Shown here: piece after piece, positions 1 through 6,125 of the stretch
Layout of the letters: each line of letters starts with the position of its first letter
Position numbering within the stretch: the stretch's first letter is position 1
Assembly (NCBI GenBank): GCA_002482565.1
Contig: DLGG01000141.1
Location: forward strand, 1 to 11,956
Length of the DNA stretch: 11,956 nucleotides
Direction: 5' to 3'
Source of the DNA: Solidesulfovibrio magneticus
GTDB taxonomy: Bacteria > Desulfobacterota > Desulfovibrionia > Desulfovibrionales > Desulfovibrionaceae
Program-made: the position numbers and the translations under genes
The notes under the pieces: generated by a model
Databases searched by the model: none
Seen by the model: the letters and a program-made list of their open reading frames with translations, nothing else
Told to the model about the DNA's origin: nothing

Positions 1-45
1 GCCGGCTCCAAGACGCACCAAACGCTTACGGGAAAGGAGGCATAG
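1..45 (+). CDS. Possible C-terminal tail of an upstream gene (partial)
   Basis: Frame 1 is open from the window edge and reads AGSKTHQTLTGKEA before a TAG at 43-45, three bases ahead of the atpB start. The atpB Shine-Dalgarno would lie inside this tail, a common arrangement for coupled genes. The gene before atpB in this lineage is often an AtpI-like or other small F0-associated membrane protein, but 14 residues do not allow identification and the open frame could be chance. Confidence 0.3.
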   Translation, partial: AGSKTHQTLTGKEA

Positions 46-48
46 GAC

Positions 49-765
49 ATGGCTGGTGGGTTGCCGCATCCGGTTCTGCTCGTCGACGAGGCCGCGAAGG
101 CAGTCGGGCTGTATAAGCTCAACGACGTCTTCCACGCCCAGGTCATCGATTCCAACGTGATTTACGCCTGGTTTGCCATGGTCCTGCTCATTATCCTGGG
201 CACGCTGGCCACACGCAAGCTGGAGATGGTCCCCAGCGGACTGCAGAACTTCTTCGAAGTCGTGGTCGGCGGCCTTGAGTCCTTCGTCGTCGAAAACATC
301 GGCGAGAAAGGCCGCAAGGTCTATCCGTTCCTGTGCGCCCTGTTCCTGTTCATCATCACCGGCAACCTCATCGGTCTGGTTCCGGGCCTCGATTCCCCGA
401 CCAACAACGTGAACACCAACGCCGCCATGGCCTTGACCGTGTTCGCCTACTACAATTTCTGGGGCATCCGCATGTGGGGCGCCGGCTACATCAAGCACTT
501 CATGGGCCCCTTCTGGTGGCTGGTGCCCCTGATGTTGCCCATCGAAATCATCTCGCACCTGGCCCGGCCGCTTTCGCTCACGCTGCGTCTTTTCGGCAAC
601 ATCCGCGGCGAGGAAATCGTTCTGGTCCTGCTTTTCGCCCTGGCTCCGGTGGTCGGCACCTTCCCGATGTACTTCCTGTTCTCGCTGGCCGACTGCATCC
701 AGGCCTTCGTGTTCTTCATGCTGGCCATGATCTACCTCAAGGGATCGCTGGACCACGCGCACTAG
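49..765 (+). CDS. atpB: ATP synthase F0 subunit a
   Basis: Subunit a is the membrane stator subunit that forms the two ion half-channels against the c-ring of F-type ATP synthase. The 238-residue protein has about five to six hydrophobic segments and the family signature SLTLRLFGN, which places the essential arginine at Arg180 (E. coli Arg210). Other conserved blocks are GNLIGLVPG (105-113) and the C-terminal helix with DCIQAFVFFMLAMIYL (215-230). Length is normal for the short bacterial form. The ATG follows an excellent Shine-Dalgarno AAAGGAGG at 33-40. It lies 61 bp upstream of atpE in the same direction, and no F1 or atpF genes are present, so the F0 a/c genes are split from the rest of the complex. 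That split is known in Desulfovibrio and other Deltaproteobacteria. Confidence 0.97.
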   Translation: MAGGLPHPVLLVDEAAKAVGLYKLNDVFHAQVIDSNVIYAWFAMVLLIILGTLATRKLEMVPSGLQNFFEVVVGGLESFVVENIGEKGRKVYPFLCALFLFIITGNLIGLVPGLDSPTNNVNTNAAMALTVFAYYNFWGIRMWGAGYIKHFMGPFWWLVPLMLPIEIISHLARPLSLTLRLFGNIRGEEIVLVLLFALAPVVGTFPMYFLFSLADCIQAFVFFMLAMIYLKGSLDHAH

Positions 766-778
766 GATTGGGGGAAAT

Positions 779-820
779 GGTCCTTAGGACCGTAACTTTA
801 AACACCTGTTTTTCAGGAGG
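779..820 (+). promoter_or_regulatory. Palindrome and SD-overlapping hairpin in the atpE leader
   Basis: The atpB-atpE gap holds an odd palindrome GGTCCT-T-AGGACC at 779-791. A small stem-loop follows, CCTG (805-808), TTTTT loop, CAGG (814-817), whose right arm overlaps the atpE Shine-Dalgarno AGGAGG (815-820). Subunit c is needed in many copies per complex, so translation tuning is a reasonable guess. The second stem is only 4 bp and may not form. Confidence 0.3.
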
Positions 821-826
821 ATCGAC

Positions 827-1168
827 ATGCGTAAGGCTTTCATGACCATCTTCTCGACCGCTGCCCTGCTCGCCCTTGCTTCCGTGGCCTTCGCCGCCGA
901 CACCGCCGGCGCCATGGGCGCCATCGGCACCATCTCCTGGGCCACCGCCATCGGCATGGGCCTGGCCGCCGCCGGCTGCGGTCTTGGTCAGGGTCTGGGC
1001 CTGAAGGCCGCCTGCGAAGGCACCGCTCGCAACCCCGAGGCCGGCGGCAAAATCACCGTCACCCTGATCCTCGGCATGGCCTTCATCGAATCCCTGGCCA
1101 TTTACGCCCTGGTCGTCTGCCTGATCCTGCTCTTCGCCCACCCCTTCGCGAAGATCATCACCGGCTAA
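827..1168 (+). CDS. atpE: ATP synthase F0 subunit c, with N-terminal extension
   Basis: This is the proteolipid that forms the rotating c-ring. Two transmembrane helices (about 36-60 and 77-106) flank a polar loop with Arg68-Asn69-Pro70, and the ion-binding carboxylate is Glu88 in helix 2. The protein is 113 residues against about 75-90 for most subunits c. The excess is a signal-peptide-like start (Arg2-Lys3, hydrophobic 5-21, AFA-A near 21-24). The only good start is ATG 827 with AGGAGG at 815-820, so the extension is probably real. Compared from memory with the Na+-dependent Ilyobacter ring, Gln55, Glu88, Ser89 and Tyr93 match Gln32, Glu65, Ser66 and Tyr70, while Leu90 replaces Thr67. The ion used, H+ or Na+, is therefore open. 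A strong terminator follows 15 bp after the stop. Confidence 0.95.
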   Translation: MRKAFMTIFSTAALLALASVAFAADTAGAMGAIGTISWATAIGMGLAAAGCGLGQGLGLKAACEGTARNPEAGGKITVTLILGMAFIESLAIYALVVCLILLFAHPFAKIITG

Positions 1169-1182
1169 TGACGGTTTGACCG

Positions 1183-1217
1183 AAAGGAGGCCGGGAGCCC
1201 CGGCCTCCTTTTTTTTT
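1183..1217 (+). terminator. Intrinsic terminator after atpE
   Basis: A perfect 13-bp stem, AAAGGAGGCCGGG (1183-1195) with CCCGGCCTCCTTT (1199-1211), a 3-nt loop and a T-run continuing to 1217. This is a textbook Rho-independent terminator. It sits 15 bp after the atpE stop and ends 33 bp before the rex start. Confidence 0.93.
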
Positions 1218-1250
1218 CCCAGCAACCTGCACGCGCAAACGAGTGACGCC

Positions 1251-1919
1251 TTGAAAAGCGAACACATCCCCAAGGCCACGATCAAACGGCTGGCCATGTA
1301 CGTGCAAGTGCTCGAGACCCTCAAGCGCGAAGGCTCCCAAGTCGTCTCCTCCGAGCTTCTCGCCCGCACCTGCTCCGTCAATCCGTCCCAGATCCGCAAG
1401 GACCTTGCCTATTTCGGCGAATTCGGCGTTCGTGGCGTCGGCTACCACGTCCAGGACCTCATCTATTCCATCAAGCACTCCCTGGGCGTTGACCGCGTCT
1501 GGAAGTGCGCCCTGGTCGGCGTCGGCAATTTGGGCAAGGCGCTGTTGCGCCATCAGGACTTCAAATTTCGCGGCTTCGACATCGTCGGGGCTTTCGACTG
1601 CGACCCCTTCAAGATCGGCGAAGAGATCTCCGGCCTGGAAGTGGTCTGCACCCGCCGCCTCAAGGATGCGGTCAAGGAACTGGGCATCGAGATCGGGCTC
1701 ATCACCACGCCGGTCAACCGGGCTCAGCGCGCCACCAACTTCCTTATCGAAGCCGGGGTCAAGGGCATCATCAACTACTCCCCGGCCATGCTCACCGTGC
1801 CGCCCGACGTGTACGTGGAATACGTCGATTTCTTCCACCACTTCTATTCCGTGGCTTTTTCCATCACCCTCGACCGCCATCAGGACCGCATGGGCGGCGA
1901 CGGCGACGAAGACGACTAG
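1251..1919 (+). CDS. rex: Redox-sensing transcriptional repressor Rex
   Basis: Rex binds operators upstream of energy-metabolism genes when NADH is low and lets go when NADH binds. The N-terminal winged helix spans about 1-78, with the DNA-contact stretch around NPSQIRKDLAYFGEFG (44-59). The Rossmann fold follows with Gly90-x-Gly92-x-x-Gly95 and an acidic Asp116 at the end of the second strand. The C-terminal helix DFFHHFYSVAFSI (183-195) is the domain-swapping dimer element. I place the start at TTG 1251 (222 residues, MKSEHIPKATIKRL), a normal family length. The longer frame from TTG 1176 would translate through the atpE terminator stem and is unlikely. No strong Shine-Dalgarno precedes 1251. 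The order atpB-atpE-rex agrees with my recollection of D. vulgaris, where Rex is reported to repress sulfate adenylyltransferase. No clear Rex operator is seen in this window. Confidence 0.95.
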   Translation: MKSEHIPKATIKRLAMYVQVLETLKREGSQVVSSELLARTCSVNPSQIRKDLAYFGEFGVRGVGYHVQDLIYSIKHSLGVDRVWKCALVGVGNLGKALLRHQDFKFRGFDIVGAFDCDPFKIGEEISGLEVVCTRRLKDAVKELGIEIGLITTPVNRAQRATNFLIEAGVKGIINYSPAMLTVPPDVYVEYVDFFHHFYSVAFSITLDRHQDRMGGDGDEDD

Positions 1920-2022
1920 AGTCGCGTCCCTTAAAAATACGATAGTATTTTTAAGAAAAACAAATGGTTTTAGCTTGTTGACGACAAAACACCATATGCG
2001 CTTTTCGCGGACGCGACACTAG
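1916..2022. repeat. AT-rich element with 14-bp terminal inverted repeats and internal hairpins
   Basis: CTAGAGTCGCGTCC at 1916-1929 is the reverse complement of GGACGCGACACTAG at 2009-2022 with one mismatch in 14. Directly inside is a perfect 11-bp hairpin, CTTAAAAATAC (1930-1940), GATA loop, GTATTTTTAAG (1945-1955). A second stem pairs CAAATGGTTTT (1961-1971) with AAAACACCATATG (1986-1998), with one mismatch and a 2-nt bulge. A third minimal stem, GCG/CGC (1998-2000 and 2006-2008), shares its first base with stem 2 and abuts the outer stem. The segment is visibly AT-rich against its GC-rich surroundings, and its left end contains the rex stop codon. It could be a structured 3' UTR RNA, a miniature mobile element remnant, or a recombination site. 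No intrinsic U-tract follows, so it is not a standard terminator. Confidence 0.6.
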
Positions 2023-2057
2023 CCGCCACACTCCCGCAGCCAAGGCGGCTTGGAATT

Positions 2058-2082
2058 CCCGGCTTCGGCCGGGTTTCTTTTT
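2058..2082 (+). terminator. Intrinsic terminator with UUCG loop downstream of rex
   Basis: CCCGGC (2058-2063), TTCG tetraloop, GCCGGG (2068-2073), then TTTCTTTTT to 2082. The stem is short (6 bp) but capped by a very stable UUCG loop and followed by a T-rich run. A further inverted repeat, AGCCGCC (2021-2027) with GGCGGCT (2044-2050), lies just before it. This should end the rex transcript and separates it from azlC. Confidence 0.8.
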
Positions 2083-2112
2083 GGCCAAAGCGCGTCATCC
2101 CAGCCCAATACC

Positions 2113-2829
2113 ATGCAACACCAGCCACCGCACATCCCCGACCAAGGCGTCTTCAAGGCCGCCTTCTCCCTGACCCTGCCCATCGCCATGGGCTATGTGC
2201 CTGTCGGCATGGCCTACGGGGTGCTGGCCGGCAAGGCGGGCTTGTCGGCGGTGAACGTCCTTTTGATGTCCGTGCTGGTCTACGCCGGCTCGGCCCAGCT
2301 CGTGGCCGTGGGGCTTTTCGCGTCGGGCGCGGCCTTGGCCTCCATCGTGGCCACGACCTTTGCCGTCAATTTGCGCCATGTGCTTTTTGCCGCCGCCATG
2401 TCGCCCTTGCTTCGCGGCTGGCGCAAGCGGGAGCTGGCCGCCTTCGCCTTTGAACTCACCGATGAGAGCTTTGCCCTCCACGCCGCCCGTTTCGGGCGCG
2501 GCGACCGGGACAAGGCGCTCACCCTGACCATCAACGTCCTGGCCCAGGCCTCCTGGGTCGGCGGCACGGCCCTTGGACTCCTTGTCGGCGACGTCATGGG
2601 CGACGGCCGGGCCTTTGCCCTGGATTTCGCCTTGCCGGGCATGTTTCTGGCTTTGTTGGCCGGCCAGTTGGCCGGTCCGTCCCAGGTGGCGGCGGCCGTG
2701 GCCGGAGCCGGGTTGTCCCTGGGCGCGGCCGCCCTGGGCATTACCGGTTACGGCGCGTTAGCGGCCGGGCTTGCCGGCGCGGCTTGCGGCTTTGGAGTGG
2801 AAAAATGGATGACGCGAAAGCCTGTCTGA
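2113..2829 (+). CDS. azlC: AzlC-family branched-chain amino acid export subunit
   Basis: AzlC is the large membrane subunit of the AzlCD exporter for branched-chain amino acids and analogues. The 238-residue protein is hydrophobic and carries the family blocks PVGMAYGVLAGKAGLS (30-45), VYAGSAQ (56-62), TTFAVNLRHVLF (81-92) and ELTDESFAL (about 113-121). I chose ATG 2113 because the longer frame from TTG 2050 reads through the rex terminator at 2058-2082. No strong Shine-Dalgarno is visible before 2113. The 3' end overlaps azlD by 25 bp, the usual coupled arrangement. No dedicated promoter or regulator gene is evident. Transported substrates vary in the family, so the exact amino acid is inference. 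Confidence 0.92.
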   Translation: MQHQPPHIPDQGVFKAAFSLTLPIAMGYVPVGMAYGVLAGKAGLSAVNVLLMSVLVYAGSAQLVAVGLFASGAALASIVATTFAVNLRHVLFAAAMSPLLRGWRKRELAAFAFELTDESFALHAARFGRGDRDKALTLTINVLAQASWVGGTALGLLVGDVMGDGRAFALDFALPGMFLALLAGQLAGPSQVAAAVAGAGLSLGAAALGITGYGALAAGLAGAACGFGVEKWMTRKPV

Positions 2830-3131
2830 CCATCGTGGCCATGGCCGGGGTGACCTACCTCACCCGCAGTGCGCCGCTTTTGGCCCTGGCCGGGCGGACG
2901 CTGTCACCCTGGGCGATTCGGCTGTTGGCCCATGTGCCGGCGGCGGTGCTGGCCGCCTTGGTCGCGCCGGCCTTGCTGCGGCCCGACGGTCGGATGGATT
3001 TTGGCCTGGGCAATGTCGTCTTGTGGGCCGGGCTGGCCTCGTTTGCCCTGGCCGTGCGCACCCGGGGGTTTTTCGGCCCGGTGGCCCTGGGCATGGGGAT
3101 CGTGGCGGCGGCGCGCTATGTTCTCGGCTAA
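2805..3131 (+). CDS. azlD: AzlD-family small exporter subunit
   Basis: AzlD is the small membrane partner of AzlC, needed for export. This 108-residue protein fits the family in length and has the expected features: an early TYLTRSAPLLAL segment, three to four hydrophobic helices, a central HVPAAVLAALVAPALL stretch and a Gly/Ala-rich last helix. The chosen ATG (MDDAKACL) has GGAG at 2794-2797 at proper spacing. An upstream in-frame TTG at 2784 lacks such support. Its start lies inside azlC, which points to translational coupling. The next gene is convergent on the minus strand. Confidence 0.9.
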   Translation: MDDAKACLTIVAMAGVTYLTRSAPLLALAGRTLSPWAIRLLAHVPAAVLAALVAPALLRPDGRMDFGLGNVVLWAGLASFALAVRTRGFFGPVALGMGIVAAARYVLG

Positions 3132-3410
3132 AGGCCTCTTGGGCAAATCCCTTACGAACCACGCCTGATCCGTCTGGCCCGAGGGCCTGCCCCGCTTCTG
3201 CCCCGCCACGCCGGGTGACGCCTCTACGATGATGCCCTTCAGCCGTTCTCGCCGGCCGTAACAGCCGCGCCAGCGACCAACTGTTTCCGACGCGCCCCCC
3301 TCCTGCATCGCGGCCTTGGCTCGCCCAGGCAAGGCCAAACGCGGTTTCGCCAACGCGCTCCCCGATCCATTGCGGCTCGTCAACCCTGGACTGCCAGAGC
3401 TTTCCAACGC
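3132..3410. other. Gene-free gap between convergent azlD and regulator
   Basis: This is 279 bp between two 3' ends. The open frames crossing it look like shadows, with low-complexity Gly/Arg/Pro composition and no good ribosome binding sites. One inverted repeat, GGCCTTG (3312-3318) with CAAGGCC (3330-3336), is present without a T-run on either strand. No intrinsic terminator, RNA gene or mobile-element end could be recognised. Confidence 0.6.
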
Positions 3411-5903
3411 TTAAGTCGAGGAAACCGACTCGCGGTGGCCGACGAGGCGATAGCGGGTGGAGGGACCTTTGCCTTCCTTGACCACAATGCCCCGGGACAC
3501 GAGATCCTGGAGATCGTGCTGGGCGGTGCGCTGAGGCACGTCGCTGCCCCCGGCGTCCTGGTAGTCCTTGCGTGAAAAATTCGGCCGATCAAGGAGTTCG
3601 CGCAGGGCCTTGCGCTGGCGTTGGGACAGCGGGGCATCAAGGATGTGTGGTTCCTGGGCCGTTTCGGCCTGAGGCGAAAACGCCCCCTGAGCCGGGAGTT
3701 CGCCGGGCATGGCGTCCTCGAAATGGATGTCCTCGGCCAGGATGAGTTCCCGCTCGGCCAGGGCGGCCGCCCGGATGATGCAGTTCTTGAGTTCCCGGAC
3801 ATTGCCCGGCCAGGCATGGTGCAGGAGTTTGTCCAAAGCCCCGCGCGAAAGCGACAGTTCGCCCTTGCCCATGCGCCGGCTGGCGAGCTTCAGGAAGTAG
3901 CCGGCCAGGACCGGGATGTCGTCCTGGCGGTCGCGCAGGGCCGGCGTGCCGACGGCCAGCACCTGGAGTCGGTAGAAGAGATCTTCGCGAAACTCGCCCG
4001 AAGCCACCAGATCCTTGAGATTGACGTTGGTGGCGGCGATGACCCGGGCGTCGAAGGCCTGTTCCTCGTCGCTGCCAAGGGGGCTGATGCGCCGCACCGA
4101 CAAGGCGCGAAGCAGGGCCTGCTGGACGCGCGGCGAGGCGTTGCCGATCTCGTCGAGGAGCAAGGTGCCGCCGTCGGCGGCCAGAAACGCGCCCTTGCGG
4201 TCGCTCTTGGCTTCGGAGAAAGCTCCTTTGACGTGGCCGAAAAGGGCGTCCATGAGCAGGTTTTCATCCAGCGCGCCGCAGTTGATGGAGATAAAGGGCA
4301 TATCCTTGCGGCGGCTAAGGCGATGGATGGCTTCGGCGGTCAGCTCCTTGCCGGTGCCGGTTTCGCCGACAATGAGCACGTCGGCATCGGTGGCGGCAAT
4401 TTTTTGTATGCGGGAGAGCAAGTTATCCATGGCCGGACTATGTCCGACCAGATCTTCCAGCGCTTCGTCCCGCAAAACCTGGCGCGATGCTGGCGCGACC
4501 AATTGCACGCGTTCCCGATCGCGCACCGAGCGCAACCGTTCATCGCGCACCTTGATTTCCATCTCCTTGGACAGCAAGGCGGCCACCAAGCGGTTGATGG
4601 CGCGCTTGAGGGTGGCCGTGTCCAGGTCGCTGTCGGGCAGGTCGATCTCGTGGAGGCGGCCTTCCAGGCGCATGGACCGGACTTCGTCGGCCAGACGCAG
4701 GATGGGTTTGGTGATGACCCGGGCCAGAATGATGATGCCGCCGGCCATGGCCAGGACCGCGCCCAGGGTGGTGACGAACAGGATGTTGAACTGGCCGAAC
4801 TCGGCCGCCCGGGGAAGCAGGCTGCGGTCGATGTAGACGACGCCGCCCACGATCTCGGCGTCCTCGCCGCCAAGGCCCCGGAAACGCACCGGGGCGTAGC
4901 CGATGAAGTCGTCGCTGCTGGCGATCTTGGACGGGCCGAAATCGGCCTCGCCGCGCTCCAGGCCGGATTGGCCTTGCTGAATGGCCGTCACCATGCGCCA
5001 GAAGGTCTCGTGGCGGGGGCCGGGACGAAACGCGCCGTCGTAGCCGGGCTTGCCGTGGTCGCCGGACAACCCGGCCTTGGCCGTCTCCACGGACAGCTCC
5101 CGGACCGGATCATCCAGGGTCTCGGACTGAAACAAAATCCAGCCCCGCTCGTCGCAAAAAAAGCTGAGCCGGTTCTCAGCGGTGCGGTTAAATCCCGACA
5201 GGGGCGAACGCGGCGAGTTGTACAGGGAGAGGACATTACGCAACTGTCTGACGTCAATGGATAAGACGAGGAAACCGACAACCCGTCCATCCTCTTCGAC
5301 CACCGGCGAGGTCAGCCGCAGCAAGGCCAGATCGCGCTGGCGGGGTTTGCTGCCGAATCCGGTGGGCGGATAATAGACTTCCACCAATTCCGACAAGGAC
5401 ACCTGGCCGCGCTTGAGGTCGATGGCCTTGCGCGAAACCACCAGCGGGCTGTTCTTGGCCTGCTGGACCACTTCGGGGGGGACCTCTTCCACCCGATCCC
5501 CGCTCTTGATGAACACGTATTGGTTGTCCGGCCCGTCGCCGACATAGGCGGCCTCGGCATAGAGCTGGCCCCGGGCGGCGGCCGAGGCTTCCATGAAGTG
5601 GCGCAGCCGTTCCCGGGTCATGGCACGATAGCTCATGGCCACGATGTCTTCCCGGCAGCCTTCGAGAAGCGTCTCGATTTCGTGGGCCTGGGCCAGGGTC
5701 ATGGTCAGGGTCGTGCGGCCCAGGGCCATGTCGATGTAGCGGTTGGAAAACACGTTGAGCACCAGGCCCGTGGCGGCCAGGACCACGACCACGGGTGGGA
5801 TGAGGAAGACCAGCAGTTTCTTGCGGATGCTCCAGTCGGACAGGCCTTTGAGATAGGCCTCCGAGGGGCCGGCGCCGCTGGGGCGGCGAAACAGGCTCAG
5901 CAT
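3411..5903 (-). CDS. Membrane-anchored sigma-54 activator with Cache-like sensor
   Basis: An 830-residue one-component enhancer-binding protein. Transmembrane helices at about 30-52 and 374-396 bracket a periplasmic region of some 320 residues that resembles a double Cache sensor. Two modules end in VVGFLVLSID (about 208-217) and IVGGVVYIDRS (351-361). HAMP (about 397-448, with ITKPILRLADEV) and a coiled coil lead to the AAA+ domain: Walker A GETGTGKE (513-520), sigma-54 contact loop GAFSEA (560-565, usually GAFTGA), Walker B LLLDEIG (581-587), arginine fingers Arg639 and Arg645, and WPGNVREL (698-705). In place of a Fis-type helix-turn-helix, residues 759-821 resemble a winged helix ending in GKGPSTRYRL. 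The ATG has AGGAGG at the right distance (5908-5913). The gene is divergent from the usp-permease operon, its likely target. The sensed ligand is unknown. Confidence 0.9.
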   Translation of the reverse strand: MLSLFRRPSGAGPSEAYLKGLSDWSIRKKLLVFLIPPVVVVLAATGLVLNVFSNRYIDMALGRTTLTMTLAQAHEIETLLEGCREDIVAMSYRAMTRERLRHFMEASAAARGQLYAEAAYVGDGPDNQYVFIKSGDRVEEVPPEVVQQAKNSPLVVSRKAIDLKRGQVSLSELVEVYYPPTGFGSKPRQRDLALLRLTSPVVEEDGRVVGFLVLSIDVRQLRNVLSLYNSPRSPLSGFNRTAENRLSFFCDERGWILFQSETLDDPVRELSVETAKAGLSGDHGKPGYDGAFRPGPRHETFWRMVTAIQQGQSGLERGEADFGPSKIASSDDFIGYAPVRFRGLGGEDAEIVGGVVYIDRSLLPRAAEFGQFNILFVTTLGAVLAMAGGIIILARVITKPILRLADEVRSMRLEGRLHEIDLPDSDLDTATLKRAINRLVAALLSKEMEIKVRDERLRSVRDRERVQLVAPASRQVLRDEALEDLVGHSPAMDNLLSRIQKIAATDADVLIVGETGTGKELTAEAIHRLSRRKDMPFISINCGALDENLLMDALFGHVKGAFSEAKSDRKGAFLAADGGTLLLDEIGNASPRVQQALLRALSVRRISPLGSDEEQAFDARVIAATNVNLKDLVASGEFREDLFYRLQVLAVGTPALRDRQDDIPVLAGYFLKLASRRMGKGELSLSRGALDKLLHHAWPGNVRELKNCIIRAAALAERELILAEDIHFEDAMPGELPAQGAFSPQAETAQEPHILDAPLSQRQRKALRELLDRPNFSRKDYQDAGGSDVPQRTAQHDLQDLVSRGIVVKEGKGPSTRYRLVGHRESVSST

Positions 5904-5930
5904 GGGACCTCCTGACCAACCGGAGACGTG

Positions 5931-6006
5931 GCGCGTTTTGCGCGATCAGCATTTTCTTGCGCTATTAATACGCAAAAAAAGCGCAGACTCGTCAAGCGCT
6001 TTTTTT
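5931..6006. promoter_or_regulatory. Cluster of palindromic GCGC boxes, candidate activator binding region
   Basis: Five GCGC cores lie at 5931, 5940, 5959, 5981 and 5996. They include the repeat TTGCGC at 5938-5943 and 5957-5962, and an inverted repeat TTGCG-N9-CGCAA (5957-5975). A perfect 11-bp inverted repeat pairs AAAAAAAGCGC (5974-5984) with GCGCTTTTTTT (5996-6006). They sit about 45-120 bp upstream of the -24 element of the sigma-54 promoter, a normal range for upstream activating sequences. The last repeat could also act as a terminator-like hairpin, since its right arm ends in seven T. Confidence 0.5.
5965..5995 (-). promoter_or_regulatory. Candidate sigma-70 promoter for the activator gene
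   Basis: Read on the minus strand, TTGACG (complement of 5990-5995) is followed after 19 bp by TATTAA (complement of 5965-5970), about 60 bp upstream of the activator ATG. The spacer is longer than the ideal 17 bp, so the call is tentative. It overlaps the GCGC palindromes, which would allow autoregulation. Confidence 0.35.
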
Positions 6007-6038
6007 CACGAAAAAACTTTTTCCAATTAATGCGGCTA

Positions 6039-6044
6039 TATAAT
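6039..6044 (+). promoter_or_regulatory. Perfect TATAAT, possible alternative -10 box
   Basis: TATAAT lies on the plus strand just before the sigma-54 element. No good -35 box lies 16-18 bp upstream: the sequence there is ACTTTT/CTTTTT preceded by an A-run. It could give weak basal transcription, or it may simply belong to the AT-rich stretch that eases melting. Confidence 0.3.
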
Positions 6045-6048
6045 CACG

Positions 6049-6065
6049 CCGGCACAGCCCTTGCT
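6049..6065 (+). promoter_or_regulatory. Sigma-54 (-24/-12) promoter for the usp-permease operon
   Basis: CCGGCACAGCCCTTGCT matches the consensus YTGGCACG-N4-TTGCW except for C in place of T before GG and A in place of G after CAC. The invariant GG (6051-6052) and GC (6063-6064) have the required 10-bp spacing. Transcription would start near 6076, about 50 nt before the usp ATG. The sigma-54 activator is the next gene, divergently oriented, which makes the match much more credible. Confidence 0.8.
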
Positions 6066-6125
6066 CTGAAGAAGCGCGAAAACAACGCGGCCAAGGTCGC
6101 CCGAAACAGGCAAGGAGGTGTTCCC

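Noticed and set aside
1176..1250. Longer rex N-terminus from TTG 1176
   Set aside because: It would translate through the atpE terminator stem and give a Phe/Pro-rich stretch unlike Rex proteins. TTG 1251 gives the normal family length.
1975..1987. TTGT-N5-ACAA as a Rex operator
   Set aside because: Rex sites have TTGT and ACAA about 10 bp apart in an 18-bp palindrome. Here the half-sites are 5 bp apart and lie inside a predicted stem-loop.
2050..2112. Longer azlC N-terminus from TTG 2050
   Set aside because: It reads through the UUCG terminator at 2058-2082; ATG 2113 gives the normal start.
2904..3407. Minus-strand open frame covering the gap after azlD
   Set aside because: The Gly/Arg/Pro-rich translation without a domain overlaps azlD on the opposite strand, and I see no convincing start. 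It is most likely chance in GC-rich DNA.
3621..5264. Long plus-strand open frame (547 codons) opposite the activator gene
   Set aside because: It is an antisense shadow of the well-supported AAA+ activator, with no recognisable domain and no ribosome site. GC-rich codon bias keeps the opposite strand open.
5929..5943. TGGCGCGTTTTGCGC as a second sigma-54 promoter
   Set aside because: GG and GC have the right spacing, but the CAC and TT positions do not match, and the site lies about 120 bp upstream of the much better match at 6049. It fits better as one of the GCGC boxes.
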